From Phytomonospora endophytica (GTDB lineage Bacteria; Actinomycetota; Actinomycetes; Mycobacteriales; Micromonosporaceae): 64,000 bases of DNA. The position numbers and the translations under genes are program-made. Numbering within the stretch: the stretch's first letter is position 1; the number at the start of each line of letters is the position of its first letter. The notes under the pieces were generated by a model. It was not told the origin of the DNA. It saw nothing but the letters and a program-made list of their open reading frames with translations, and searched no databases. The DNA lies in the NCBI RefSeq assembly GCF_014202425.1, contig NZ_JACHGT010000005.1, positions 310,001 through 374,000 on the forward strand, given 5' to 3'. Of the stretch, positions 25,257 to 33,501 are shown in pieces.

Positions 25257-27224
25257 GTGGCAAGTCCAACTTCGCTGGTGAAACGTCTGCTCCTCGGCAG
25301 ACCGTTTCGCTCAGACCGGCTCTCGCACGCCGTCCTGCCCAAACGCGTCGCGCTGCCGGTGTTCGCCTCCGACGCGATGTCGTCGGTGGCCTACGCCCCC
25401 GAGCAGATCTTCCTGGCGCTGAGCATCGCGGGGGCGGGTGCCTACGTCTACAGCGGGTGGATCGGGCTGTTCATCGCCCTGGTGATGATCGCCGTGGTCG
25501 CCTCCTACCGGCAGAACGTCAACGCCTATCCCTCCGGCGGCGGTGACTACGAGGTCGCCACCGTCAACCACGGGCCGGCCTTCGGCCTGGTCGTGGCCAG
25601 TGCCCTGCTCGTCGACTACGTCCTGACCGTCGCGGTGTCGATCTCGGCGGCGGCGGCCAACATCGGTTCGGCCTGGAATCTCGTCGACGAGCACAAGGTC
25701 GCCTTCTCGCTGATCGCGATCACCCTGCTGGCCGCGGTGAACCTGCGCGGCATCCGCGAGTCGGGTGTGGCCTTCGCCATTCCGACCTACGCGTTCATCT
25801 TCGGCATCTTCGGCCTGGTCGCCTACGGCCTGTTCCGCGTGTTCGTCCTCGGTGACGACCTGCGCGCCGAGAGCGCGGACTTCGACCTCATCGCCGAGCA
25901 GCCCGACCTCGCCGGTGCCACCCTGGTGTTCCTGCTGCTGCGGACCTTCGCGTCGGGCTGTGCGGCCCTGACGGGTGTGGAGGCGATCGCCAACGGTGTG
26001 CCGTCGTTCAAGCCGCCGAAGGGGAAGAACGCCGCCACGACGCTGCTGCTGATGGGCGGCATCTCCGTGGTCATGTTCATGGGCCTGATCGCGCTGGCGA
26101 AGATCACCGAGGTCAAGATGGCCGAGAACCCGGTCGACCTCGCCGGGACACCCAACGGCTACATCCAGAAGACCCTGCTGGCCCAGCTCTCGCAGACGGT
26201 CTTCGATCACTTCCCGATCGGGTTCGTCTACGTCACGGCCGTGACCGGCCTGATCCTGGTCCTGGCGGCCAACACCGCCTTCAACGGCTTCCCCGTCCTC
26301 GGTTCGATCCTCGCCCAGGACCGTTACCTTCCCCGCCAGCTGCACACCCGTGGTGACCGGCTCGCCTTCTCCAACGGCATCGTGATGCTGGCGCTGGCCG
26401 CGATGGTCCTCGTCGTGGTCTACAAGGCCGACGAGCACAAGCTGATCCAGCTCTACATCGTCGGTGTGTTCGTGTCCTTCGTCATGTCGCAGAGCGGGAT
26501 GATCCGGCACTGGAACAGGCTGCTGCGCACCGAACGCGACTCCCGGGCGCGCCACCGGATGCGCCGGTCGCAGGCGATCAACGCCTTCGGCCTGCTGATG
26601 ACCTCGACGGTGCTGATCATCGTGGTGATCACGAAGTTCACCCACGGGGCGTGGCTGTCCATCGTGTTCATGGGGATGTTCTACGTGCTCATGCGCGCGA
26701 TCCGGAAGCACTACGACAAGGTCTCCCACGAGCTCGTGCCGCCCGACGAGCGTCCGCCGCTGCCGTCGCGCAACCATGTCGTCGTCGTGGTCAGCAAGCT
26801 GCACCTGCCGACGCTGCGGGCCCTGTCCTACGCGCAGGCCACGCGGCCCGACAGCATCGTGGCCCTCACCGTCAACGTCGACGACGCCGAGACCCGCGCC
26901 CTCCAGGCCGAATGGGACCGCAGGCGCATTCCGGTGCCGTTGTCGGTGGTGGAGTCGCCGTACCGGGAGATCACCCGCCCGATCATCGACTACATCAAGT
27001 CGCTGCGGAAGGCGTCTCCGCGCGACGTCGTGACGGTGTTCATCCCCGAGTACGTCGTCGGGCGCTGGTGGGAGCACCTCCTGCACAATCAGAGCGCGCT
27101 GCGTATCAAGAGCCGCCTGCTGTTCGAGCCGGGAGTCATGGTCACCAGCGTGCCGTGGCAACTGGTGTCCAGTGAGAGCCGCGACCTCGACCGCTTCGAC
27201 GACAGGATGACCCCGCACCGATGA
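25257..27224 (+). CDS. APC superfamily permease
   Basis: A 655-residue transporter with about twelve helices in the first 490 residues and a cytoplasmic C-terminal domain of about 150. The first helix has LPVFASDAMSSVAYAPEQI, and an EVATVNHG loop follows helix 2, both marks of the large APC/amino-acid permeases found beside ceoB/ceoC. The substrate is unsettled; linkage to two K+-gating-type subunits makes K+ or amino-acid transport possible. Its stop overlaps the following methyltransferase start (ATGA). Confidence 0.88.
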   Translation: MASPTSLVKRLLLGRPFRSDRLSHAVLPKRVALPVFASDAMSSVAYAPEQIFLALSIAGAGAYVYSGWIGLFIALVMIAVVASYRQNVNAYPSGGGDYEVATVNHGPAFGLVVASALLVDYVLTVAVSISAAAANIGSAWNLVDEHKVAFSLIAITLLAAVNLRGIRESGVAFAIPTYAFIFGIFGLVAYGLFRVFVLGDDLRAESADFDLIAEQPDLAGATLVFLLLRTFASGCAALTGVEAIANGVPSFKPPKGKNAATTLLLMGGISVVMFMGLIALAKITEVKMAENPVDLAGTPNGYIQKTLLAQLSQTVFDHFPIGFVYVTAVTGLILVLAANTAFNGFPVLGSILAQDRYLPRQLHTRGDRLAFSNGIVMLALAAMVLVVVYKADEHKLIQLYIVGVFVSFVMSQSGMIRHWNRLLRTERDSRARHRMRRSQAINAFGLLMTSTVLIIVVITKFTHGAWLSIVFMGMFYVLMRAIRKHYDKVSHELVPPDERPPLPSRNHVVVVVSKLHLPTLRALSYAQATRPDSIVALTVNVDDAETRALQAEWDRRRIPVPLSVVESPYREITRPIIDYIKSLRKASPRDVVTVFIPEYVVGRWWEHLLHNQSALRIKSRLLFEPGVMVTSVPWQLVSSESRDLDRFDDRMTPHR

Positions 27225-28429
27225 GCAACGACAAGGACCTCCTCACCGTCGAGGTGGGGTCGGTCGCCCACGGGGGACATTGCGTCGCTCGCCACGACGG
27301 CCGCGTCATCTTCGTCCGGCACGCCCTGCCCGGTGAGACCGTCAAGGTCAAGATCACCGAGCGGAAGTCGGGCTACCTGCGCGGCGACGCCGTGGAGATC
27401 CTGACCCCCGCGCCCGGCCGCCGCGAGGCGCCCTGCGTCTACGCCCACCCGGGCGGTTGCGGCGGCTGCGACTTCCAGCACGCCGATCGCGACACCCAGC
27501 TCGCCTTGAAGACCACCGTTCTGCGTGAGCAGCTCGTGCGCCTCGGTGGCATGGACGAGGCCGACGTCGCCGGTTACCGGGTCGAGTCGCTCCCCGGCGG
27601 TGAGTCGGGCTGGCGTACCCGCATGCAGTACGCCGTCGACGGCACCGGCCGTGCGGGGCTGCGCGGTCACCGCTCGCACCACGTCGTCGACATCGACCGC
27701 TGCATGGTCGCCACCGAACGCGTTCAGGGCGCCGACGTCCTCGACGGCGACTGGTCGGGCTACGGCAGCGTCGGCGTCATCGACTCCGCCGAATCCGAAC
27801 TGTCCGTCCACGCCACCCGTGGGCGGCAGGAAGGACACGGCCGTCGTGCCCACGCCGAGCAGATCAGCGGCCCCGCGCTCATCGGTGAGACCGTCGGAAA
27901 GCGCCGCTTCGAGCTGATGTCGGAGGCCTTCTGGCAGGTCCACCGGCACGCCGCCGAGACCTTCACCGCGACCGTGCTCGAACTCCTCGACCCGCAGGTC
28001 GGTGAAAGCGCCTGGGACCTCTACGGCGGTGCCGGGCTGTTCGCCGTGGCGCTGGCCGAGGTGGTGGGGGAGCACGGTGACGTGACCCTCGTGGAGACCG
28101 ACCGGCGCGGCAACGCCACCGGCAACTTCGCCGACCTCCCGCAGGCGCACGCCGTCTACGGCGACGTCGTCGCGCTCGTCGACGAGCTTCCCCAGCCCGA
28201 CGTGATCGTGCTCGACCCGCCGCGCTCCGGCGCCGGCGAGCGGGTGATCACCGGGATGGTCGAGGCGATTCCGCGCGCGATCGCCTATGTCGCCTGCGAT
28301 CCGGCGGCGCTGGGCCGGGATGTGAAGACCTTCGCGAAGCTGGGCTGGCGGCTGAAGACGCTGCGGTCCTTCGACGCGTTCCCGATGACGCACCACTTCG
28401 AGACGATCGCGCTGTTCGAGCCGGCGTAG
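27221..28429 (+). CDS. TRAM-domain class I SAM-dependent RNA uracil-5 methyltransferase
   Basis: A 402-residue TrmA/RlmCD-type enzyme. The N-terminal TRAM beta-barrel (about residues 6-60) is followed by a [4Fe-4S] site: the Cys of APCVYA and the two of GGCGGC, with a fourth in DRCMV. The SAM fold begins at WDLYGGAGLFAVAL, DPPRSGAGE is the catalytic-core motif, and YVACDPAALGRD carries the nucleophilic Cys. It methylates uridine-C5 in tRNA or 23S rRNA; which one cannot be told from sequence. Confidence 0.92.
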   Translation: MSNDKDLLTVEVGSVAHGGHCVARHDGRVIFVRHALPGETVKVKITERKSGYLRGDAVEILTPAPGRREAPCVYAHPGGCGGCDFQHADRDTQLALKTTVLREQLVRLGGMDEADVAGYRVESLPGGESGWRTRMQYAVDGTGRAGLRGHRSHHVVDIDRCMVATERVQGADVLDGDWSGYGSVGVIDSAESELSVHATRGRQEGHGRRAHAEQISGPALIGETVGKRRFELMSEAFWQVHRHAAETFTATVLELLDPQVGESAWDLYGGAGLFAVALAEVVGEHGDVTLVETDRRGNATGNFADLPQAHAVYGDVVALVDELPQPDVIVLDPPRSGAGERVITGMVEAIPRAIAYVACDPAALGRDVKTFAKLGWRLKTLRSFDAFPMTHHFETIALFEPA

Positions 28430-28434
28430 GGCGG

Positions 28435-28926
28435 TCACCTTCCCGCGTCGCACGAACATCGGTCCAGCACTTCCACGGCAAGGGTCGTGGCCTCGTCGAT
28501 CATCGCGTCGAGTGCGTCCAGCCGCCGGCCGGCCGCTTCGGTGATCCGCGCGCGGGCGGTTTCGTCGCCGGGCTCGGTGAGCCCGGCGAGCGCGGCCGCG
28601 TGGGCGTGGGCGTGGGCGGTGCGTCGTGCGATGTGCAGCCAGCGGGCGAGCACGTCCAGCGCGAAGGCGGCGGTCTCGGCGTGTTCGCGGTCGGTGTCGA
28701 GGAGGTCGCGGTAGCGGTCGCCGAGGGTGTCGAAGGCGGCGCGGTCGCGGCCGAGCCAGTGGGCGGTGGTGACCGCGGCTACGGCGGTGTCGAAGCCGTG
28801 GGCTGCGTCGCGGTCGTGGGCGGCGATGGTGCGCCAGGTGCCGGCGAGTGCTTCGACGGGGCGCGGGTCGTAGGCGATGGTGAGTCGCGGGTCGGCGGGG
28901 GCGCGTCCGGTGGTGGTGGGGTTCAT
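28435..28926 (-). CDS. Helical WXG100-like protein
   Basis: A 163-residue all-helical protein. Residues 10-95 look like a WXG100-type hairpin: a first helix from DPRPVEALAGTWRTIAAHD, then HWLGRDRAAF at the turn and a second amphipathic helix. A His/Ala-rich segment and an acidic helix follow, ending near a Cys pair (DRCSCDAGR). The ATG at 28926 overlaps the stop of the partner gene (ATGA). I infer a type VII-type secreted or folding-partner protein; no secretion apparatus is in the window. Confidence 0.6.
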   Translation of the reverse strand: MNPTTTGRAPADPRLTIAYDPRPVEALAGTWRTIAAHDRDAAHGFDTAVAAVTTAHWLGRDRAAFDTLGDRYRDLLDTDREHAETAAFALDVLARWLHIARRTAHAHAHAAALAGLTEPGDETARARITEAAGRRLDALDAMIDEATTLAVEVLDRCSCDAGR

Positions 28927-29210
28927 GACGCGTCGCGCCACACGCCGGTGTGGTCCGACCAGCGTTCGGCGGTGTCGGTGAGGGCGCGGCGGATCAGGCC
29001 GAGTCCGGCGACGCGCGCGGCCGCGCGGATCCCGGCGGTCCGGGCGGCGCGGGTGCAGGCGGCGGCGAGGGTGGGCGGGAGGTCCGTGGTGGACAGTCGC
29101 GCGGTGGCGTCCAGGGCGTGTCGCAGGGCGGGGTGGACGGTGGTGCCGAGTTCGTCGGCGAGTCCGGTGATGGCTTCGGGGTCGACGGTGATGCCGCTTG
29201 CCGCGGTCAT
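28923..29210 (-). CDS. Small helical partner protein, ESX-like size
   Basis: A 95-residue, almost entirely helical, Ala/Thr/Leu-rich protein without a canonical WXG motif; a single Trp pair lies near the C-terminus (RWSDHTGVW). It overlaps the downstream WXG-like gene by ATGA, so the two are made together. Size and composition fit ESAT-6-like or PE-like partners, but I do not recognise a named family. Confidence 0.55.
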   Translation of the reverse strand: MTAASGITVDPEAITGLADELGTTVHPALRHALDATARLSTTDLPPTLAAACTRAARTAGIRAAARVAGLGLIRRALTDTAERWSDHTGVWRDAS

Positions 29211-29561
29211 GGCGCGCCTTTCGTTTCGGGGACGGTGGCGAGCCTAGGAAAAGGCGGGTCGCGTCAGGATTTCGTCGTCGTACCGGTACAGGCGGGCGTT
29301 GGTGCCGGGGGTCGACGGTGGATGACGTTTTCGCTGTGCGGGCGGCTCGTGAGCTGCGCTCGGCAGTGCACAGTGGAGGGCCGGGTCATGCCCAGCACAA
29401 GGCTCAGGTGACCCTCGGCGATGATCGGGCCACGGATCGCGACCGATCCGGTGACGTCTTCGGCACGTTCGCCCGACGGTCGCCGTCCGGGAGTGGTGCG
29501 GGTCCACAGTGGAGGTGAACGGTCGCGCGACGGAAGGCGCGGCCGGGCAAGGGGATCCGTC
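29211..29561. other. Divergent intergenic region, WXG-like and 80-aa genes
   Basis: The 351 bases hold no gene I can support and must contain two divergent promoters. The palindrome TCCACAGTGGA occurs at 29503-29513, with a one-mismatch copy, TGCACAGTGGA, at 29367-29377. AAGGGGA at 29549-29555 is the Shine-Dalgarno of the 80-residue gene. Confidence 0.55.
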
Positions 29562-29804
29562 ATGGCCAAGTACACGTTCACGTTCACCGTCGACGGCACC
29601 GACCTGTCCACCAAGCAGCAGGCCGCCATCGCCCAGGAGGTCGCCGAGGCGGGCAGCCGGGCGCTCAACCAGTTCCTGGCCGTCGACATCGACGTCGTCC
29701 AGGTCGACACCTCCCGCCTGCGCGGGTGGGAGCTCATCGGCCGGTACGCCTACACGTCCCACCGGGCGCAGGAGGTCGCCGAGCTCCTGCGCGGCATCAA
29801 GTGA
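29562..29804 (+). CDS. 80-residue protein of unknown function
   Basis: An 80-residue protein with a beta-rich N-terminus (KYTFTFTVDG), a long central helix (TKQQAAIAQEVAEAG), a second strand region (AVDIDVVQVDTSRLRGWELIG) and a final helix. The compact alpha/beta pattern and good Shine-Dalgarno argue that it is real. It overlaps the next gene by GTGA. I do not recognise it. Its tight coupling to a Cys-repeat protein suggests that the two act together. Confidence 0.65.
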   Translation: MAKYTFTFTVDGTDLSTKQQAAIAQEVAEAGSRALNQFLAVDIDVVQVDTSRLRGWELIGRYAYTSHRAQEVAELLRGIK

Positions 29805-30199
29805 CCACCACACGGCCCACCACCGATGACACGGCCACCTGCCCGAGCGCGCCCGCGGTGGCCTCCAGCCGCCTGCTGGGGATCGTGGGCCCGGGCGGGC
29901 GGGTCGTCTACACGCCCGGCGGGCCGCGTCTCACCGAGACGCTGCGGTCCGGGCTCGACGCCGATGGACGCCTGGAGACGCGGTATCGCTTCTCCGGGGC
30001 GTGCGTGACGAGCGGATGCGCGTTCTGGCAGGAAGGGGAGTGCGCGGCGGTCACCGTCGCGCACCGGGAGTACGACGCCGTCGCGGGAGCCGACGGTCCG
30101 CTGCCCGAATGCGGTATCCGCGACAGTTGCCGGTGGTGGGCACAGGAGGGGCGCGCCGCCTGCGCGGTCTGCCCCTTCGTGGTGACCGCGTCGCGTTGA
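29801..30199 (+). CDS. Cys-rich protein with two CxxxxC-W-EG-C repeats
   Basis: A 132-residue protein with eight cysteines. Residues 68-81 (C-x4-C-x2-W-x-EG-x-C) and 104-121 (C-x5-C-x-WW-x2-EG-x3-C) are two versions of one motif; C124 and C14 add further ligands. The repeat looks like a metal or Fe-S binding module. Residues 25-50 form a small beta region (LLGIVGPGGRVVYTPG). The GTG at 29801 overlaps the stop of the 80-residue gene. No family recognised; a redox, sensor or maturation role is only a guess. Confidence 0.65.
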   Translation: MTTTRPTTDDTATCPSAPAVASSRLLGIVGPGGRVVYTPGGPRLTETLRSGLDADGRLETRYRFSGACVTSGCAFWQEGECAAVTVAHREYDAVAGADGPLPECGIRDSCRWWAQEGRAACAVCPFVVTASR

Positions 30200-30200
30200 C

Positions 30201-30857
30201 TCACGCGGTCAGGCGCCCGGCGTCCATGCGCACGATCCGGTCGGCCAGTACGGCGAGGCGGTCGGCGTCGTGGCTGACGACGACAAGTGCCGTGCCGTGC
30301 TCGTCGGCGGCGGCGCGCAGGAGCCGGGTGATCCCGGCGGCGGTCGTGGCGTCGAGGGACGCGGTGGGTTCGTCGGCGAACACGACGCGAGGGCGGGCGA
30401 TCAGCGCGCGGGCGACGGCGACGCGCTGGCACTGGCCGCCGGAGAGTTCACGGGGGCGGGCATCGGGATCGACGTGACCGAGGCCGACGCGGGACAGCCA
30501 GTCCAGGGCCGCCGCGCGGCGTGCGGCCCGGTCCGTTCGCAGGAGCGGTTCGGCGACGGTCCGCCAGACCGGCCAGCGCGCGTCGAGGCTGGCGCGGGCG
30601 TCCTGGAAGACCGGCATCGCCCAGCCCGGCGCCGTTCTCCGCGACGCGTGCCCGTCGAGGAGCAGTTCACCGGAGTCGGGTGCCTCCAGGCGCATCAGCA
30701 GTCGCAGTAGCGTCGATTTCCCCGAGCCCGAGGGGCCTTCGACGCCGACGACGGTCCCCGCCGCCACGGTGAGGTCCACATCGGACACCGCCGGGACGCG
30801 CAGCCGGCCGCGCCGGTAGGTGCGCGACAGGCCGCGGGCCTCCACGACCGGCGTCAC
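30201..30857 (-). CDS. ABC importer ATPase, NikE/DppF type
   Basis: A 218-residue ATPase, short for the Opp/Nik ATPase family because it lacks the C-terminal Cys-containing extension. Walker A GPSGSGKST is near residue 42, a Q-loop FQDA follows, then signature LSGGQ and Walker B VVFADEP with SHD switch His. Its GTG overlaps the stop of the sister ATPase (GTGA). It is the last gene of a five-gene operon (binding protein, two permeases, two ATPases). Confidence 0.92.
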   Translation of the reverse strand: MTPVVEARGLSRTYRRGRLRVPAVSDVDLTVAAGTVVGVEGPSGSGKSTLLRLLMRLEAPDSGELLLDGHASRRTAPGWAMPVFQDARASLDARWPVWRTVAEPLLRTDRAARRAAALDWLSRVGLGHVDPDARPRELSGGQCQRVAVARALIARPRVVFADEPTASLDATTAAGITRLLRAAADEHGTALVVVSHDADRLAVLADRIVRMDAGRLTA

Positions 30858-31771
30858 CGCGGCACCACCGGGCACGCGACACCGTCGTCGAGCACGGGAT
30901 CCTCGCGGTGGCACGACTCCAGCGCGAGGCCGCAGCGTGGCGCGAAGGCGCAGCCGGTGAGCTCGCGCCGGAGATCGGGCGATGTGCCGGGCAGTTCCTC
31001 GGGCAGGCCGTGCCCGGGCCGGGGCGCGGCGGCGACCAGGGCCTTCGTGTAGGGGTGGCGTGGCCGCGCCGGTACGTCGACGCCGGTCTCCACGACGCGC
31101 CCGGCGTAGAGGACGGCGACCCGGTCGGCGACCGCCGCGACGTGCCGCAGGTCGTGGCACACCAGCAGAAGCGCTCGCGCGTCGGCTCGCAGGACCGCCA
31201 GGGTCGTCGCGGCGAGCCCGGCGTCGAGGGCGCTGGTCGGCTCGTCGGCGAGCGTGACGAGGGGGCCGTGCACGCCCGCACCGGCGATGTGCGCGCGCTG
31301 GAGCATCCCGCCCGACCACTGGTGGGGGTACTGCCGCAGCCGTGCCCGCGCCTGGGTGATGCCGACGGCCTCGGCGCGTTCCTCGGCGGCGCCTTTCGCC
31401 GGGCGCATCCGCCTGGCGCGCCACGCCTCCCGGAGGTGCCGCCCGACGCTCCACAGTGGATCGGCGGCGGCGTGCGGGTCCTGCCCGACGTATCCCAGCA
31501 GCCCGCCGCGCAGCCGCCGCAGTGTCGCCCGGTCGGCGCCGACCGCCTCCAGCGACGTGCCGTCGTCGTCGACGACCGCCGACCCCGTGACCCGCGATCC
31601 CTTCGGCAGCAGCGACAGCAGCACCCGCAGGAGCGTCGACTTGCCCGACCCGGATTCGCCGGCGAGTGCCAGGCACTCGCCTTCGGCGAGGTCGAGGTCG
31701 ACACCGCGCAGGGCCTGTGTGCCGTCGGGATAGGTGACGGCGAGGTCGCGGATCTTCAGAACCGTGGCCAT
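30854..31771 (-). CDS. ABC importer ATPase, NikD/DppD type
   Basis: A 305-residue ATPase of the peptide/nickel/opine importer family. Walker A is GESGSGKST; the signature is WSGGM rather than LSGGQ, as often in DppD/NikD proteins; Walker B is VTLADEP, followed by CHDLRH. The C-terminal extension contains GCAFAPRC and later SCHRE and ACPVV, the oligopeptide-ATPase C-terminal motif. The ATG overlaps the upstream permease gene by 16 bases. Confidence 0.93.
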   Translation of the reverse strand: MATVLKIRDLAVTYPDGTQALRGVDLDLAEGECLALAGESGSGKSTLLRVLLSLLPKGSRVTGSAVVDDDGTSLEAVGADRATLRRLRGGLLGYVGQDPHAAADPLWSVGRHLREAWRARRMRPAKGAAEERAEAVGITQARARLRQYPHQWSGGMLQRAHIAGAGVHGPLVTLADEPTSALDAGLAATTLAVLRADARALLLVCHDLRHVAAVADRVAVLYAGRVVETGVDVPARPRHPYTKALVAAAPRPGHGLPEELPGTSPDLRRELTGCAFAPRCGLALESCHREDPVLDDGVACPVVPR

Positions 31772-32571
31772 GAGCGGCTCCCCGGGTCGATGTGTTCCCG
31801 GGCGCCGTCGGCCAGCAGCGAGACGGCGGTGACGGCGAGGAAGACCGCCGTGGTCGGCGCGATGATCAGCCAGGGCGCGGCGATGACGTCGTGGCGGCTG
31901 TCGGCGAGCATCCGTCCCCACTCGGCGGTCGGCGGCTGGGCTCCGAGCCCCAGGAAGGACAGCGCGGCCAGCGACAGGATCAGCTGCCCGACGCCGAGGG
32001 TGGCGACCACGACGACGCGCGCCGAGGCGCCGGGCAGGACGTGGGCGGCCATCGCCCGCACGGTCCCGATCCCGGCCATGCGCGCGGCGAGCACGTCGGG
32101 CCGTTCGCGGGCGGCGTGGACGTAGGTGTGGGCGAGGCGTGCCGTGGGCGCCCAGGCCGTGGCCGACATGGCGAACACCAGCTGCCACATGCCGGGGCCG
32201 ATCGCGCCGGCGACGGCGAGTGCCACGACGGTCTGCGGCAGGGCGAGCGCGACGTCGACGACGCGGGCGACGGTCTCGTGCGCGAGGCGTCCGGCGAGGG
32301 CGCTGAGGGTTCCGGCGAGAAGTCCGATCGCGACCGACACCAGCCACACCGCGCCGACCGAGCCGAGGGTGGTGCGGGCGCCGGCGGCCAGCCGGGCGGC
32401 CAGGTCGCGGCCGAGCCGGTCGGTGCCGAGCAGGTGGGTGGCGCCGGGCGGGGCGAGCTTGGCGGTGTAGTCGACGCGGTCGGGGTCGGGCAGGAGAAGC
32501 GGTGCGGCCACGGCGATCACGGCGAGGGCGACCAGCAGCCACGCTCCGACGTGGAGGGAGCGGTTCCTCAC
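31756..32571 (-). CDS. ABC importer permease, NikC/DppC type
   Basis: A 271-residue inner-membrane permease. It has a short cytoplasmic start, one helix, a periplasmic loop with HLLGTDRLGRD (the constant DppC/NikC motif) and five further helices with the BPD coupling segment (ARMAGIGTVRAMAAHVLPG). The GTG at 32571 overlaps the stop of the preceding permease (GTGA); the longer upstream frame is a shadow of that gene. Confidence 0.93.
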   Translation of the reverse strand: MRNRSLHVGAWLLVALAVIAVAAPLLLPDPDRVDYTAKLAPPGATHLLGTDRLGRDLAARLAAGARTTLGSVGAVWLVSVAIGLLAGTLSALAGRLAHETVARVVDVALALPQTVVALAVAGAIGPGMWQLVFAMSATAWAPTARLAHTYVHAARERPDVLAARMAGIGTVRAMAAHVLPGASARVVVVATLGVGQLILSLAALSFLGLGAQPPTAEWGRMLADSRHDVIAAPWLIIAPTTAVFLAVTAVSLLADGAREHIDPGSRSWPRF

Positions 32572-33500
32572 CTCTTCTCCCGGCGTCGTGGGTCGATGGC
32601 CGCGGTGAGGGTTTCGGCGAGCAGGTTCGCGGCGAGGAAGGCGACCACGCCGAGGAGCACGATCGCCTGGACGACCGGCAGGTCGCCGGCGTCGATGGAG
32701 GTGATGAGCAGGCGGCCGATGCCGGGCCAGGTGAACAGGGTCTCGACGACGGCGGCGCCGGCCAGGAGTCCGCCGGCGCTCATCGCCGCGACGGTGAGGA
32801 AGGGCGCGGCGGCGTGCGGGAGACCGTGCAGGGCGAGGATCCGCAGGCGGCCGGCGCCGCGGGCGCGGGCGGTCTCGCTGTGCGGGGCGCCGAGGGCGTC
32901 GCGCAGCCCGCCGCGCAGGACGCGGGCCCATTCCGCGCCGATGCCCAGAGCGAGCGGGAGTGCCGGAAGCAGTGCCCCCGACCAGGTTCCGTCGGCGACG
33001 ACGCGGCCGATTCCGGCGCCGACGACCACGAACTCCAGCAGTACCACGCCGACGGCGAAGACGGGCAGCGCCGAACCGCCGAAGACCAGGCCGCGGGCGA
33101 ACACGTCGGCGGGGCCGCCGGGCCGTTCCAGGCCCGGCAGAGCCAGCGCCAGTGCCACGGCCGTCGCGAAGAGCAGCGCCACCAGGGTGAGCCGGATGGT
33201 GGCGGGGAGGCGCCCGGCGAGTTCGGCGGCGACGGGATCGCCGGTGCGCCAGGAGGTCCCGAAGTCACCGCGCACGGCGGCGGTGAGCCAGCGGGCGTAC
33301 TGCTCGGGGTAGGAGCGGTCGAGGCCGAGTTCATGGCGGGTGGCGTCGACTTCGGCGGGTGCGGGGGCCGGATCGCCCTGGGCGAGCAGGATCTGGCGGG
33401 CCGGGTCGACGGGGGAGAGCAGCATCAGGCCCCACACCAGCGCGCCGGCCGTGGCGAGTACGGCCAGCGCGGAGGCGAGGCGCCGAAGCGGGGCGGGCAC
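32568..33500 (-). CDS. ABC importer permease, NikB/DppB type
   Basis: A 310-residue permease with the DppB/NikB pattern: an N-terminal helix, then SPVDPAR and a periplasmic region with LGLDRSYPEQYARWL and GDFGTSWRTGDPV, followed by five helices and the coupling loop (SETARARGAGRLRILALHGLPHA). The last helix is preceded by ETLFTWPGIGRLL. It lies just downstream of the binding-protein gene. Confidence 0.93.
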   Translation of the reverse strand: MPAPLRRLASALAVLATAGALVWGLMLLSPVDPARQILLAQGDPAPAPAEVDATRHELGLDRSYPEQYARWLTAAVRGDFGTSWRTGDPVAAELAGRLPATIRLTLVALLFATAVALALALPGLERPGGPADVFARGLVFGGSALPVFAVGVVLLEFVVVGAGIGRVVADGTWSGALLPALPLALGIGAEWARVLRGGLRDALGAPHSETARARGAGRLRILALHGLPHAAAPFLTVAAMSAGGLLAGAAVVETLFTWPGIGRLLITSIDAGDLPVVQAIVLLGVVAFLAANLLAETLTAAIDPRRREKR

Positions 33501-33501
33501 G

